Source: Phycisphaerales bacterium (GTDB lineage Bacteria > Planctomycetota > Phycisphaerae > Phycisphaerales > SM1A02). Taken from it: a stretch of DNA of 34,674 nucleotides. Shown piece after piece: positions 17,363 to 25,165 of the stretch. The notes beneath the pieces were generated by a model. That model was not told the origin of the DNA. It was given only the letters and a program-made list of their open reading frames with translations, and searched no databases. Positions within the stretch are counted from its first letter, which is position 1; each line of letters begins with the position of its first letter. The stretch is taken from positions 1 through 34,674 of the forward strand of contig JAQWMQ010000038.1 of assembly GCA_029246705.1 (NCBI GenBank), in the 5' to 3' direction. Both the position numbers and the translations under genes were made by a program.

Positions 17363-18684
17363 CCCTCATCCTTTCCTGCCTGATCGGACAGGCGCAGCAG
17401 GTGGCCGCGCCCGAGATGGCGGAGGATACCGCTCCAACCTGGCACGGCGATGTAGGACCCATCATCCGCACCCACTGCGCGGAGTGCCATGACGGGCGGG
17501 GTCCAGGTCCGTTCAAGTTGACCGACCACGATGACGTCGCGCCGCGCGCCCTGTTCATCAAGCACGTGCTCCAGCAGGACATCATGCCGCCCTGGCTCCC
17601 ATCCGTGAACGGTCCCGAGTTCCGAAACAAACGTGGTCTCAGTGCCGAGGAGCTTGCGCTGATCGAACGATGGATCGATGCCGGCACCCCATTGGGTGCT
17701 CGTCACGATCTCGGCGACTCGGATCCTGGCGACGATGCACGTGAGGACGTCGTCATCGACGAAGCGGTCGAGTCGTTGAACGCGAGCATGAGATCACCAT
17801 GGGAAGTTCCTGCAGAGGGTGGTACCAGATGGTTCAAGGCGGAACGAGACAAGCGGACCTTCGTCATGCCCCTCGCCAGTCCCGAGCCCTTGCGGATCAG
17901 GACCATCAGCTACCGAAGCACCGCACCGATCGTGGTGGGGGCGACTGCGCTGGCAGCTGATTCGACGGGCAACGCCAGGCGCATGGTCGACTGGGATCAG
18001 GAGCCGGGCAGCTACATGATGGGAGACATCGGGTTCGTCCCGGCAGGATCACTGGGCGTGGTCGGGCCAGGCGGCGGCACGCTCCGCATCCCCGATGGAT
18101 ATCACCTGTCGATACCCGCCGGCAGCGAACTGGTCAGTGAAGTCCACTTCCGGCCACAGGGAAGACCCTGGACGCTCAACGACAGCATCGAACTCGTCCA
18201 GGTCCCTGACGGCGAGGTCTCACGTGCCTTGGTGGCACTGAACGTCATGCAGCGAAAGATCGAGCTCGATCCGGACGAGCGAAAGTCCTTCACCTCGGAG
18301 CTCACCATTCCCCAGTCCGTCGATCTCGTCGCCCTGACCCCGCGTGCCTCCAGGCGTTGCGTCAGCCTTGCGGTCGTTCGGATCCGGGACGGCGTGCCGC
18401 CCGAATCGTTGCTCCAGATCGATGACTGGAACCCTCATTACCGACGGACCTACGTGCTCGAGACCCCGATCCGCCTTGACGTGGACGACCGTATCGAGGT
18501 GACCTGGCGCTACGACAACTCAGAAGCCAACCCGCGCAACCCCGTGGTGCCGGCAGAACCGGTCTCGTTGGGCGCGCGCGTCGGCTCCGCGAACATCCTT
18601 CTGATGTGCGCGCCGGTCGATCCGACCGGAACGAAGGATCTGCAGGACTTCGCCCTCGAGGAAATGCGACGAAGGCAGCGTTGA
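17341..18684 (+). CDS. Haem c and PHM-like (copper monooxygenase-fold) protein lacking copper ligands
   Basis: Exported protein of 447 residues. A short hydrophobic N-terminus (about 7-17) would direct it across the membrane. Residues 46-50 are a haem c site (CAECH), and Met82 (DIMPPW) is a likely axial ligand. Residues about 160-430 align by eye with the copper type II ascorbate-dependent monooxygenase region of the fused protein at 31453-33429. Most copper histidines are absent: the HH pair is APIVVGA (195-201), the first His of HxxxH is Val265 while His269 remains, and HMH is RAS (335-337). Met422 is retained. Catalysis by the usual copper mechanism therefore looks unlikely, and a binding or structural role is possible. 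ATG 17341 overlaps the redoxin gene. GTG 17359 is an alternative with a four-base overlap. Confidence 0.8.
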   Translation: MHDPATVTLILSCLIGQAQQVAAPEMAEDTAPTWHGDVGPIIRTHCAECHDGRGPGPFKLTDHDDVAPRALFIKHVLQQDIMPPWLPSVNGPEFRNKRGLSAEELALIERWIDAGTPLGARHDLGDSDPGDDAREDVVIDEAVESLNASMRSPWEVPAEGGTRWFKAERDKRTFVMPLASPEPLRIRTISYRSTAPIVVGATALAADSTGNARRMVDWDQEPGSYMMGDIGFVPAGSLGVVGPGGGTLRIPDGYHLSIPAGSELVSEVHFRPQGRPWTLNDSIELVQVPDGEVSRALVALNVMQRKIELDPDERKSFTSELTIPQSVDLVALTPRASRRCVSLAVVRIRDGVPPESLLQIDDWNPHYRRTYVLETPIRLDVDDRIEVTWRYDNSEANPRNPVVPAEPVSLGARVGSANILLMCAPVDPTGTKDLQDFALEEMRRRQR

Positions 18685-18696
18685 TGGAGCCCCCGG

Positions 18697-19332
18697 TCAG
18701 GGCGTGGGCTCGTCCCGGACGACCTGATGGACGAGCTTGCCGTCATCGGTCGTACGTGAGCTGTATCGCACGACCTTGCCGCCGTCACTCTGTTCGATAA
18801 GGCACGCACCGGAGGACGTCGTTCCCAGGGACATGCGCGGACGCCCCTTCGCATCGAAGAAGTAGCAGGAGACGTTCCCCTTGCCCGGGCCACCGGTGGT
18901 CAGTCTCAGGGTGCCCTGGGCATCGAACTGCCTCACCCATGACTGGCCGTTCGGGAAGTTGACGCTCGCCAGGCGGAGTGTCCCGTCCGGATCGAGCATC
19001 TGCATGCCGGCTTCGTTGTCGGCATAGGTGAAGGCGGCGATTCGTGGTCGGCCCTGGATGTCATTGATGTCCAGGGCAGCCGTGCCCTTCTCGTCGGTCG
19101 ACATGGCCACACGTGAATTCCCCTTGGTGTCGAGGGTCTCGATTCGTGCGGTACCGTCGGCACCAACGGCGAGCCGGATCCGAACCCGTCCCTCGTCATC
19201 ACGGATCACGATCGAATCATCCGTGGATGGGTCTGCCCCAGCGAGCAGGCCGAGCGTCGAAAGCATCGAGACGAGCAGCCAGAGGCATCCAAGCAGCAGC
19301 AGGCAGGAGAGAAGTCGCTGGGTCATTGGCAT
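18697..19332 (-). CDS. Membrane-anchored protein with D-x-x-G-x-x-R repeats, unknown function
   Basis: Protein of 211 residues that I do not recognise as a named family. Residues about 5-31 are strongly hydrophobic (signal anchor or signal peptide). The rest consists of short beta-strand-like repeats of about 20-25 residues, each with a D-x-x-G-x-x-R or D-G-T-x-R-[IL] turn: DDEGRVRI, DTKGNSRV, DIQGRPRI, DPDGTLRL, DAQGTLRL, DAKGRPRM. This suggests a beta-solenoid or sheet-stack exposed to the periplasm. ATG 19332 follows AAGGAA by six bases; a second ATG lies at 19326. It starts ten bases after the stop of the metallo-hydrolase gene, so the two probably form an operon. It converges on the preceding gene with a gap of 12 bases. 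Confidence 0.75.
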   Translation of the reverse strand: MPMTQRLLSCLLLLGCLWLLVSMLSTLGLLAGADPSTDDSIVIRDDEGRVRIRLAVGADGTARIETLDTKGNSRVAMSTDEKGTAALDINDIQGRPRIAAFTYADNEAGMQMLDPDGTLRLASVNFPNGQSWVRQFDAQGTLRLTTGGPGKGNVSCYFFDAKGRPRMSLGTTSSGACLIEQSDGGKVVRYSSRTTDDGKLVHQVVRDEPTP

Positions 19333-19342
19333 CGGGATTCCT

Positions 19343-20023
19343 TCACTTGACGACGTGGGTCGCACCGACGTCGAGCCGGACGACTTCGATACCGGATGGG
19401 TTGAATCGAGCTGGATCGACGTCGATCAGGTCCCAGGTACCGTAGTGACAGGGGATCGCCATTCCCGGCTTGATCATCTCGGCGGCTCGGGAAGCGTGTT
19501 CAGGCCCCATGGTGAAGCGGTCGCCGATGGGAAGGATGGCGATGTCGGGCTTGTAGAGTTCGCCGATCAGGGCCATGTCCCCGAAGAGCCCCGTGTCCCC
19601 GGCGTGATAGATGGTCACGCCTCCGACATTGAGCACCAACCCGCAGGGCATGCCCATGTACCGTCCCTCGAAACTGGAGGAATGGAACGCCTGGGTGAAG
19701 GCGACCCATCCGAAATCGGTGTCGTACCTGCCGCCGGGGTTTCCGGGATTGACCGCTTCGATTCCCTGTTCGGCCGCCCATTCGCAGATCTCGAATGCCG
19801 CAATGATCTGGGACCCGCACCGGGTCGCGAGCTCAAGGGTGTCACCGACGTGATCAGCGTGCCCATGAGTCAGTGCGATGTGCGTTGGGTCGATTGATTC
19901 CTTGGTGAGACCCGCCTTTTCAGCGAGTGGGTTCCCGGTGAGGAACGGATCGATGGCTATGCAGTGGGTATCGGTGGAGAGGGTGAATGCGGCGTGCCCG
20001 AGGAAACGGATATCGACAGACAT
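19343..20023 (-). CDS. Metal-dependent hydrolase, UPF0173 metallo-beta-lactamase fold
   Basis: Cytosolic hydrolase of 226 residues in the metallo-beta-lactamase superfamily, most like the UPF0173 group. The metal motif HGHADH is at residues 53-58 (His53, His55, Asp57, His58). HAGDTGLFGDM supplies the bridging aspartate region, and PCHYGTWD lies near the C-terminus. The natural substrate of this group is not settled. ATG 20023 was chosen because AAAGGAAG lies four to five bases upstream; the frame stays open to 20068, but those residues do not resemble the family. The repeat protein downstream is likely co-transcribed. Confidence 0.9.
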   Translation of the reverse strand: MSVDIRFLGHAAFTLSTDTHCIAIDPFLTGNPLAEKAGLTKESIDPTHIALTHGHADHVGDTLELATRCGSQIIAAFEICEWAAEQGIEAVNPGNPGGRYDTDFGWVAFTQAFHSSSFEGRYMGMPCGLVLNVGGVTIYHAGDTGLFGDMALIGELYKPDIAILPIGDRFTMGPEHASRAAEMIKPGMAIPCHYGTWDLIDVDPARFNPSGIEVVRLDVGATHVVK

Positions 20024-20086
20024 GGTCTTCCTTTCGAATGTGGCTTCAGGATCGTCATTCTCATCCATCTCCGCAACCCACCATCA

Positions 20087-20120
20087 AATGAAAGGACCCC
20101 GACGCCACGCGCCGAGGTCC
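20087..20120 (-). terminator. Probable intrinsic terminator of the first M43 protease gene
   Basis: Read on the minus strand, GGACC with adjoining C and G bases pairs with GGTCC across a GC-rich centre (20094-20098 with 20116-20120) and is followed by TTTCATTT. It lies about 30 bases after the protease stop. The tail resembles that of the terminator at 22465-22499. Confidence 0.65.
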
Positions 20121-20150
20121 GATGATCCGTCGCAGCAGCGGGGCATCCAG

Positions 20151-22280
20151 CTATTCGGGGCAGAGTCCCCAGGCACCGAGGAGGATCGAGAGGTCGGCGC
20201 CATCGACGAAGTTGTCGCCGGACAGGTCCTGCACGACATCACTCTGGCCCCAGAAGCCCAGCACGGAGGAGAGGTCCGACCCGTTGACGATCCCGTCGCC
20301 GTTGATGTCGCCGGGGCAGGGGGGTGTCTCGTCGCAGACCAGGATCTCGATCCGAAGTCCGTCGACTGCAGCCTCGATGACGGAGCCATCTCCGGCATCC
20401 TCCGCGGTGTAACGAACCCGAACCTGATCGGTGGGCGTCACGTAGTCGGCAATGCGGAAGCTGACGAAGTTCCAGCCGCCACTCGATCTGGAATCGGACG
20501 GGCCGACGGTCTCGAGCGTGGACCAGCTGGAACCACCATCATTGGAGATCTCCACGAGGAAGACATCCGCACCCGGCGATGCTCCCACGCCGGCACCGGT
20601 GTTGTCATACCAGCAGTGGTAGGAGATGAAGGCGTCGCCTCCGAGGGCGTTCATGACCGGTGATGTCAGCACGGTTTCTCCGCCGTCGACATCGCTGTTG
20701 CAGGAAGCCGCCGATGAATTGTCGGTCAGCCAGGCTCGACCTGATCCGTCGCCGTCGGTATCCGGATCGCCTCGTGAACAGTTGACCGGAATGCCGATGT
20801 CCCAGGGGCCGTCGGTCGCGCTACCGGAGACTCCGTAGCCGAGGTTGGTCTCGGAATCATCCGAGAAGGTGATCTGGAAGCCATCGGCGATCTTGCTTGA
20901 GAACGTACCTGAGCCGGCCGGAAGCCTGCGGACGTTCTGTTCGATGTCCTCGGCGGTGAAGTACCACGAAAGAGTCTCGGCACAGGGGAGATCCACAAGG
21001 GAAGCTGCGTGGACGCCGAGCCCCTCGTCCTCGAGTTCGATCGTGGCGAAACTGCCGCCGGTCGAGTAATGCAGAAGTCCGCTTCCGGTGCGATAGCCAT
21101 CAGGCTCGTTTTCGTTGATCTGGACCCTGAGCGTGGTGCCACTTGGTGGCACGAAATCAGGAACCGTGCCGACCTGGCTCAACGATATGTAGTTCACACC
21201 TTCCTCGGCGATCTCGGGCCGCCAGTTCAGGATGGTGCATCGCATGCGCCTGGCCTGTTCCGGGGTGAACTTCTCCATGCAGATGTCGTCCGAATAGTCC
21301 ATGTAGTTGTCATCTGGAGGCGTGCCGCTGCAGGACGAACCGGAACAACCGAAGGTGGAGGAGTTCTGCGGTGAGGTGTCGCAGATCAGGTCACCGGAGC
21401 CGTAGCATGAACCGCTGCCGCATCCCCCGTTGAAGGTGTGGTTCAGGCCGAGATAGTGACCGACCTCGTGGGTGAGGGTTCGTCCGAGGTTGTACGGGGG
21501 GCCGATCGGTGCACCTTCGCCGTAGGACTCCCAGAGGACGACGACACGGTCAGACAGGGAACCGACACTGCCGCTGGCAGGCAGGAAGGGGACGTAGCCG
21601 AGGGCGCCGCTTGCGGTGGTGGTGTAGATGTTGAGGTAGCTGTTCGGATCCCAGGCCAGCGTGTTGTAGTAGCTGCCGCCGTCGTTGTACCAGGTGGTGT
21701 TGTTGGAATAGGTGATCCCGTTGGTCGGCTGACCATCGGGATCGAACTCGGCGAGATAGAACTCGATCTGGCAGTCGGTTCCATTGGAGCCATTGGTTCC
21801 GGCCAGGGCCTGGAAGTCCTCGTTGAGGATTCTGATGCCGCTGATCACTCGTGATTCGGGGATGTCGCCGAGGTTGCCGCTTGAATCCCTGATCACGTGG
21901 ACGACGCAGGCGATCCTGAAGACGCCGTTGGAGGGGTCGTATTCCTGAGCGGGGTTGGTGTTGCTGTTGGAGCAGTCCGACGGGGGCATGAAACCTTCGA
22001 CTTCACGCCAGGCATCGACATCGAGCTCGGGCACGCCGCATCGCTGGTCCAAGGTTCCATCGGCCGATTGCGCATCCAGATAGGCACGCCAGGAATCGTA
22101 GGTTCGTCCCTGGTGGTGGATGATGCCGTCCTCGGTCTGCCAAGGCTTGTCCTGCCCGATCTTCATGCGGTTGTCCTGCCGGTCAAGAGGAGGCAGGAGG
22201 CTCTCGCCTTCGAGTGACGCATGGGCTGCAGGAAGGGACATGGTCATCATTGCCGTGCAAATCAGGACTGGGCGACGCAT
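20151..22280 (-). CDS. Secreted M43 (pappalysin-type) zinc metalloprotease with dockerin-like C-terminus
   Basis: Exported metzincin protease of 709 residues. The signal peptide is about residues 1-21. A propeptide-like segment follows with GQDKPWQT and DQRCGVPELD, where the RCGVP cysteine could serve as a latency switch. The catalytic site is HEVGHYLGLNH (His271, Glu272, His275, His281), with a Met-turn near YMDYSDD. After the protease domain come beta-rich segments, then a dockerin-like module in the last 55 residues (20154-20318). ATG 22280 follows GGAG by six bases; the ATG at 22292 is an in-frame alternative. A terminator follows the gene, and a paralogue lies immediately upstream. It probably degrades extracellular protein. 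Confidence 0.92.
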   Translation of the reverse strand: MRRPVLICTAMMTMSLPAAHASLEGESLLPPLDRQDNRMKIGQDKPWQTEDGIIHHQGRTYDSWRAYLDAQSADGTLDQRCGVPELDVDAWREVEGFMPPSDCSNSNTNPAQEYDPSNGVFRIACVVHVIRDSSGNLGDIPESRVISGIRILNEDFQALAGTNGSNGTDCQIEFYLAEFDPDGQPTNGITYSNNTTWYNDGGSYYNTLAWDPNSYLNIYTTTASGALGYVPFLPASGSVGSLSDRVVVLWESYGEGAPIGPPYNLGRTLTHEVGHYLGLNHTFNGGCGSGSCYGSGDLICDTSPQNSSTFGCSGSSCSGTPPDDNYMDYSDDICMEKFTPEQARRMRCTILNWRPEIAEEGVNYISLSQVGTVPDFVPPSGTTLRVQINENEPDGYRTGSGLLHYSTGGSFATIELEDEGLGVHAASLVDLPCAETLSWYFTAEDIEQNVRRLPAGSGTFSSKIADGFQITFSDDSETNLGYGVSGSATDGPWDIGIPVNCSRGDPDTDGDGSGRAWLTDNSSAASCNSDVDGGETVLTSPVMNALGGDAFISYHCWYDNTGAGVGASPGADVFLVEISNDGGSSWSTLETVGPSDSRSSGGWNFVSFRIADYVTPTDQVRVRYTAEDAGDGSVIEAAVDGLRIEILVCDETPPCPGDINGDGIVNGSDLSSVLGFWGQSDVVQDLSGDNFVDGADLSILLGAWGLCPE

Positions 22281-22464
22281 TTTTGGCTCCATTGGGGGCG
22301 ATGTTCGATTTCATCAGGGTGACCTCAGGGGTTCCCGATCACCACGAGGATATTCGCATGCGTGGTTGTGAAGATGGGTAAATCATCAAGAACCAGTCAT
22401 GTCCACGGTATTTTTCGGTATCGGACATCAGACGTTTGAATCGACTTGAGAGCACATGCCAAAT

Positions 22465-22499
22465 GAAAAGGGTCCCGCAAGCTGCACCTGCGGGACCCT
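22465..22499 (-). terminator. Strong intrinsic terminator of the second M43 protease gene
   Basis: A perfect 12-base-pair stem, AAGGGTCCCGCA (22467-22478) with TGCGGGACCCTT (22488-22499), encloses a nine-base loop. On the minus strand it is followed by TTTTCATTT. It lies about 25 bases after the protease stop and separates the two paralogous genes. Confidence 0.88.
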
Positions 22500-22523
22500 T
22501 GGATTCGTTGCGTGGCGTTGGCG

Positions 22524-24863
22524 TCAGTCGGAGCAGTTGCCCCAGCCACCAAGCACGATTGCCAGGTCAAGCCCGTCGACGATGCCGTCTGAATTGAGAT
22601 CGGCACTGTTCCCGGATTGTCCCCAGAAACCAAGCACCTGGGAGAGATCGGACCCATCGATGGTTCCGTTCCCGTCGATGTCGCCCGGGCACGCCGGGGT
22701 GTCATCACAGATCAGGGACTGCATGGTCAGTCCATCCATCGCCGCTTCGACGATCGATTCGGTGCCTGTGTCGACTGCAGTGAATCTCACCTGGACCGTG
22801 GCCGTCGGCGTGACGAATGCACCTACCGCGAAACTCCTGGAAACCCAGCCGCCTTCGGAGTTGGTATCGCCGGTCTGGATACGATCCATTTCGACCCAGG
22901 TGCTTCCATTCGAGGTGATCTCGACCGACAGGTAGTCGGCTTCACCTGCGAAAGTACCACCGCAACCGCTGCAGTCACCGTTGTCGCAGTTGAACGATGC
23001 GCAGTCCATGAAGATGGCGACACCCGCGGGAGCTCCGTCGTACCCGTACTCGGATGGCACGAACCCTCCGGAGTCACAGACACCGTCACCGAGCCAGTCA
23101 TCGAAGACCGCCTGCGGGAAGCAGGTGCCCTGACAGTCCGCTGCGAACCCGGCCGGGCAGTTACCGGTGTCAGGGGTCGAGCTGAAGTGTCTTTGATAGG
23201 ACACCGTGGCGTTGGCGCCGGTTGCATCCATCGGTGGCGAGACCAGCCTGCTGTAACCGCCGTCGACATCACTGTCGCATTCATCAGAGGCTGAATTGTC
23301 GGTCATCCAGCACCGACCGGATCCATCGGCATCACTGCTTGGAGCACCTCGATCGCAATTGACCGGCACGCCACGATCCCACCCGCCGTCGGTTCCAGTC
23401 GAACTGACCGCATACCCCGGATCGGATTCGCCGTCATCGGAGAATGGCGTTCCGGAGCCGAGAGCCACGTTTGCGGTGAGGACGTCGGTTCCGGATGGGA
23501 ACCTGAGAACGGTCCCGCCGGCATCTTCGGCGGTGAAATGCCAGCTCAAGGGGCTGCCGCATTCGAGTGAGGCGGTTGATGCTCCGTATACGGAGCCGCC
23601 CTGGTTGCTCAACGCGACGGAAAGCGTCGTCTCGCCATTTGAGTAGACGAGCCGACCGCTGCCATCGACATAGCCATTCGACTCGAGCTCGTTGATCCTC
23701 ACCTGGAGGTTGACGCCGTCTGGGTCGACCAGCGTGGGAGGCGATCCGACCTGCTCGAGGCTGATGTAGTCGATCTCGCCTTCGCCTTCCTGGGCTATCT
23801 CGGGGCGATAGTTCATGATCGTGCACCGCATGCGACGAGACTGATCGGGTGTGAACTTCTCCATGCAGATGTCGTCGGAGTAATCCATGTAGTTGTCATC
23901 AGGTGCCACGCCACTGCATGAGGAACCATTGCAACCACTTGTCGATGAGTTCTGGGGCGATGTGTCGCAGATGAGATCGCCGCTGGAGGAGCAGCTGCCG
24001 CCACAACCATCGTTGAAGGTGTGATGCAGTCCGAGGTAGTGCCCGACCTCGTGGGTGAGTGTTCGCCCGAGGTTGAAGGGAGGGCCGATCGGACCGCCAT
24101 CACCAAAGGATTCCCAGAGAACAACCACTCGGTCGGAGTTCGAGCCGACGGAACCCTCCTGGGGCAGCCAGGGGACATAGCCCAGGTAGCCACTGGCGGT
24201 GTTGGTGTAGATGTTCATGTAGCTGGAAGGATCCCAGGCCAGTGAGTCGTAGTAGCCTCCACCGTCGTTGTACCAGGTGGTGTTGTTGGAATAGGTGATT
24301 CCATTGGTCGGATTGCCATTCGGGTCGGTCTCTGCAAGATAGAACTCGATCTGGCAGTCGGTTCCGTTCTGCCCGTTTGTCCCGGCGAGAGCCTTGGTGT
24401 CCTCGTTGAGGATCCTGATGCCGCTCTCCACCATCGACTCGGAGATGTTGCCCTGGCTGCCGTTGCTGTTTCGGATCACATGAACGACGCATGCGATCCT
24501 GAGCAGGTTGACGGAGGGGTCGTATTCGGCCGCAGGGTTGGTGTTGGACATCGAACAATCCGATGGCGACATGAAGGACTCCATGTTTCGCCAATCATCG
24601 ATGTCGTAGTTGGGTACGCCACAGCGACGAATCTGGTCGCCGTTGCGCTCCTGCACGGTGTGGAACTCCCGCCAGGTGTCATAGGTATCGCCCTTGAAGT
24701 GGATGACCCCATCATCGGTCTGCCAGGGCTTGTCCTGTCCGAGGGCGGACATCCTGGCGGAATCGTTGGTGGTGCCATGTGAGTAATGCAATTCGTCGAC
24801 GGATGCCATGCAGAGCATGGTGATCGCGCCCAAGGAAGCTATCGCAGTGGGGGTGCAATGCAT
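22524..24863 (-). CDS. Secreted M43 metalloprotease with LNR-like insert and dockerin-like C-terminus
   Basis: Paralogue of the adjacent protease, 779 residues. It shares the N-terminal GQDKPWQT and RRCGVP segments and the zinc site HEVGHYLGLHH at identical numbering (His271, Glu272, His275, His281). The main difference is an insert of about 65 residues (569-634, nucleotides about 22962-23159). It is rich in cysteine and acidic residues and contains WLGDGVCD and CDNGDC, which resembles a Lin-12/Notch repeat. Such repeats also occur in eukaryotic pappalysins. The last 55 residues (22527-22691) are a dockerin-like module. ATG 24863 follows GGAG by seven bases and starts a signal sequence. The frame extends to 25034, but that part is not protein-like. 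It probably cleaves extracellular protein. Confidence 0.92.
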   Translation of the reverse strand: MHCTPTAIASLGAITMLCMASVDELHYSHGTTNDSARMSALGQDKPWQTDDGVIHFKGDTYDTWREFHTVQERNGDQIRRCGVPNYDIDDWRNMESFMSPSDCSMSNTNPAAEYDPSVNLLRIACVVHVIRNSNGSQGNISESMVESGIRILNEDTKALAGTNGQNGTDCQIEFYLAETDPNGNPTNGITYSNNTTWYNDGGGYYDSLAWDPSSYMNIYTNTASGYLGYVPWLPQEGSVGSNSDRVVVLWESFGDGGPIGPPFNLGRTLTHEVGHYLGLHHTFNDGCGGSCSSSGDLICDTSPQNSSTSGCNGSSCSGVAPDDNYMDYSDDICMEKFTPDQSRRMRCTIMNYRPEIAQEGEGEIDYISLEQVGSPPTLVDPDGVNLQVRINELESNGYVDGSGRLVYSNGETTLSVALSNQGGSVYGASTASLECGSPLSWHFTAEDAGGTVLRFPSGTDVLTANVALGSGTPFSDDGESDPGYAVSSTGTDGGWDRGVPVNCDRGAPSSDADGSGRCWMTDNSASDECDSDVDGGYSRLVSPPMDATGANATVSYQRHFSSTPDTGNCPAGFAADCQGTCFPQAVFDDWLGDGVCDSGGFVPSEYGYDGAPAGVAIFMDCASFNCDNGDCSGCGGTFAGEADYLSVEITSNGSTWVEMDRIQTGDTNSEGGWVSRSFAVGAFVTPTATVQVRFTAVDTGTESIVEAAMDGLTMQSLICDDTPACPGDIDGNGTIDGSDLSQVLGFWGQSGNSADLNSDGIVDGLDLAIVLGGWGNCSD

Positions 24864-25165
24864 CTTGGTACTCCATCTTTGGGAAAGAGCTGACTGAAAC
24901 CCGTTGGTGTGAATGCCGGCCAGGACGATGATGCGCTCCTGGTGTCCTGGGCACGAGATCTCGGGGTTCCAGAAACGGCCCTCGAGCCCAAGACGCTTGA
25001 TCCGGCCCCACTCCCGAGAGTGGGTGATGGCCATTCTGAACTGGCCTCAATATCAACATACGTTGATGTTACTGGCCTGGATACCCTCTATTTCAATAAT
25101 GGGGCGATATTTCCGGTCCCCAGCCAGGCGGCCAACCCGGACGGGAACTCGTATCCTCTCCAAGC
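24864..25165. promoter_or_regulatory. Divergent intergenic region with an operator-like repeat arrangement
   Basis: No gene recognised in these 302 bases between the leftward protease and the rightward deacylase. ATCAAC (25052-25057) and GTTGAT (25062-25067) form an inverted repeat around four bases. It is flanked by two direct copies of ACTGGCCT, at 25040-25047 and 25071-25078. The centred arrangement looks like a protein-binding site that could control one or both genes. The regulator is unknown. Confidence 0.45.
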
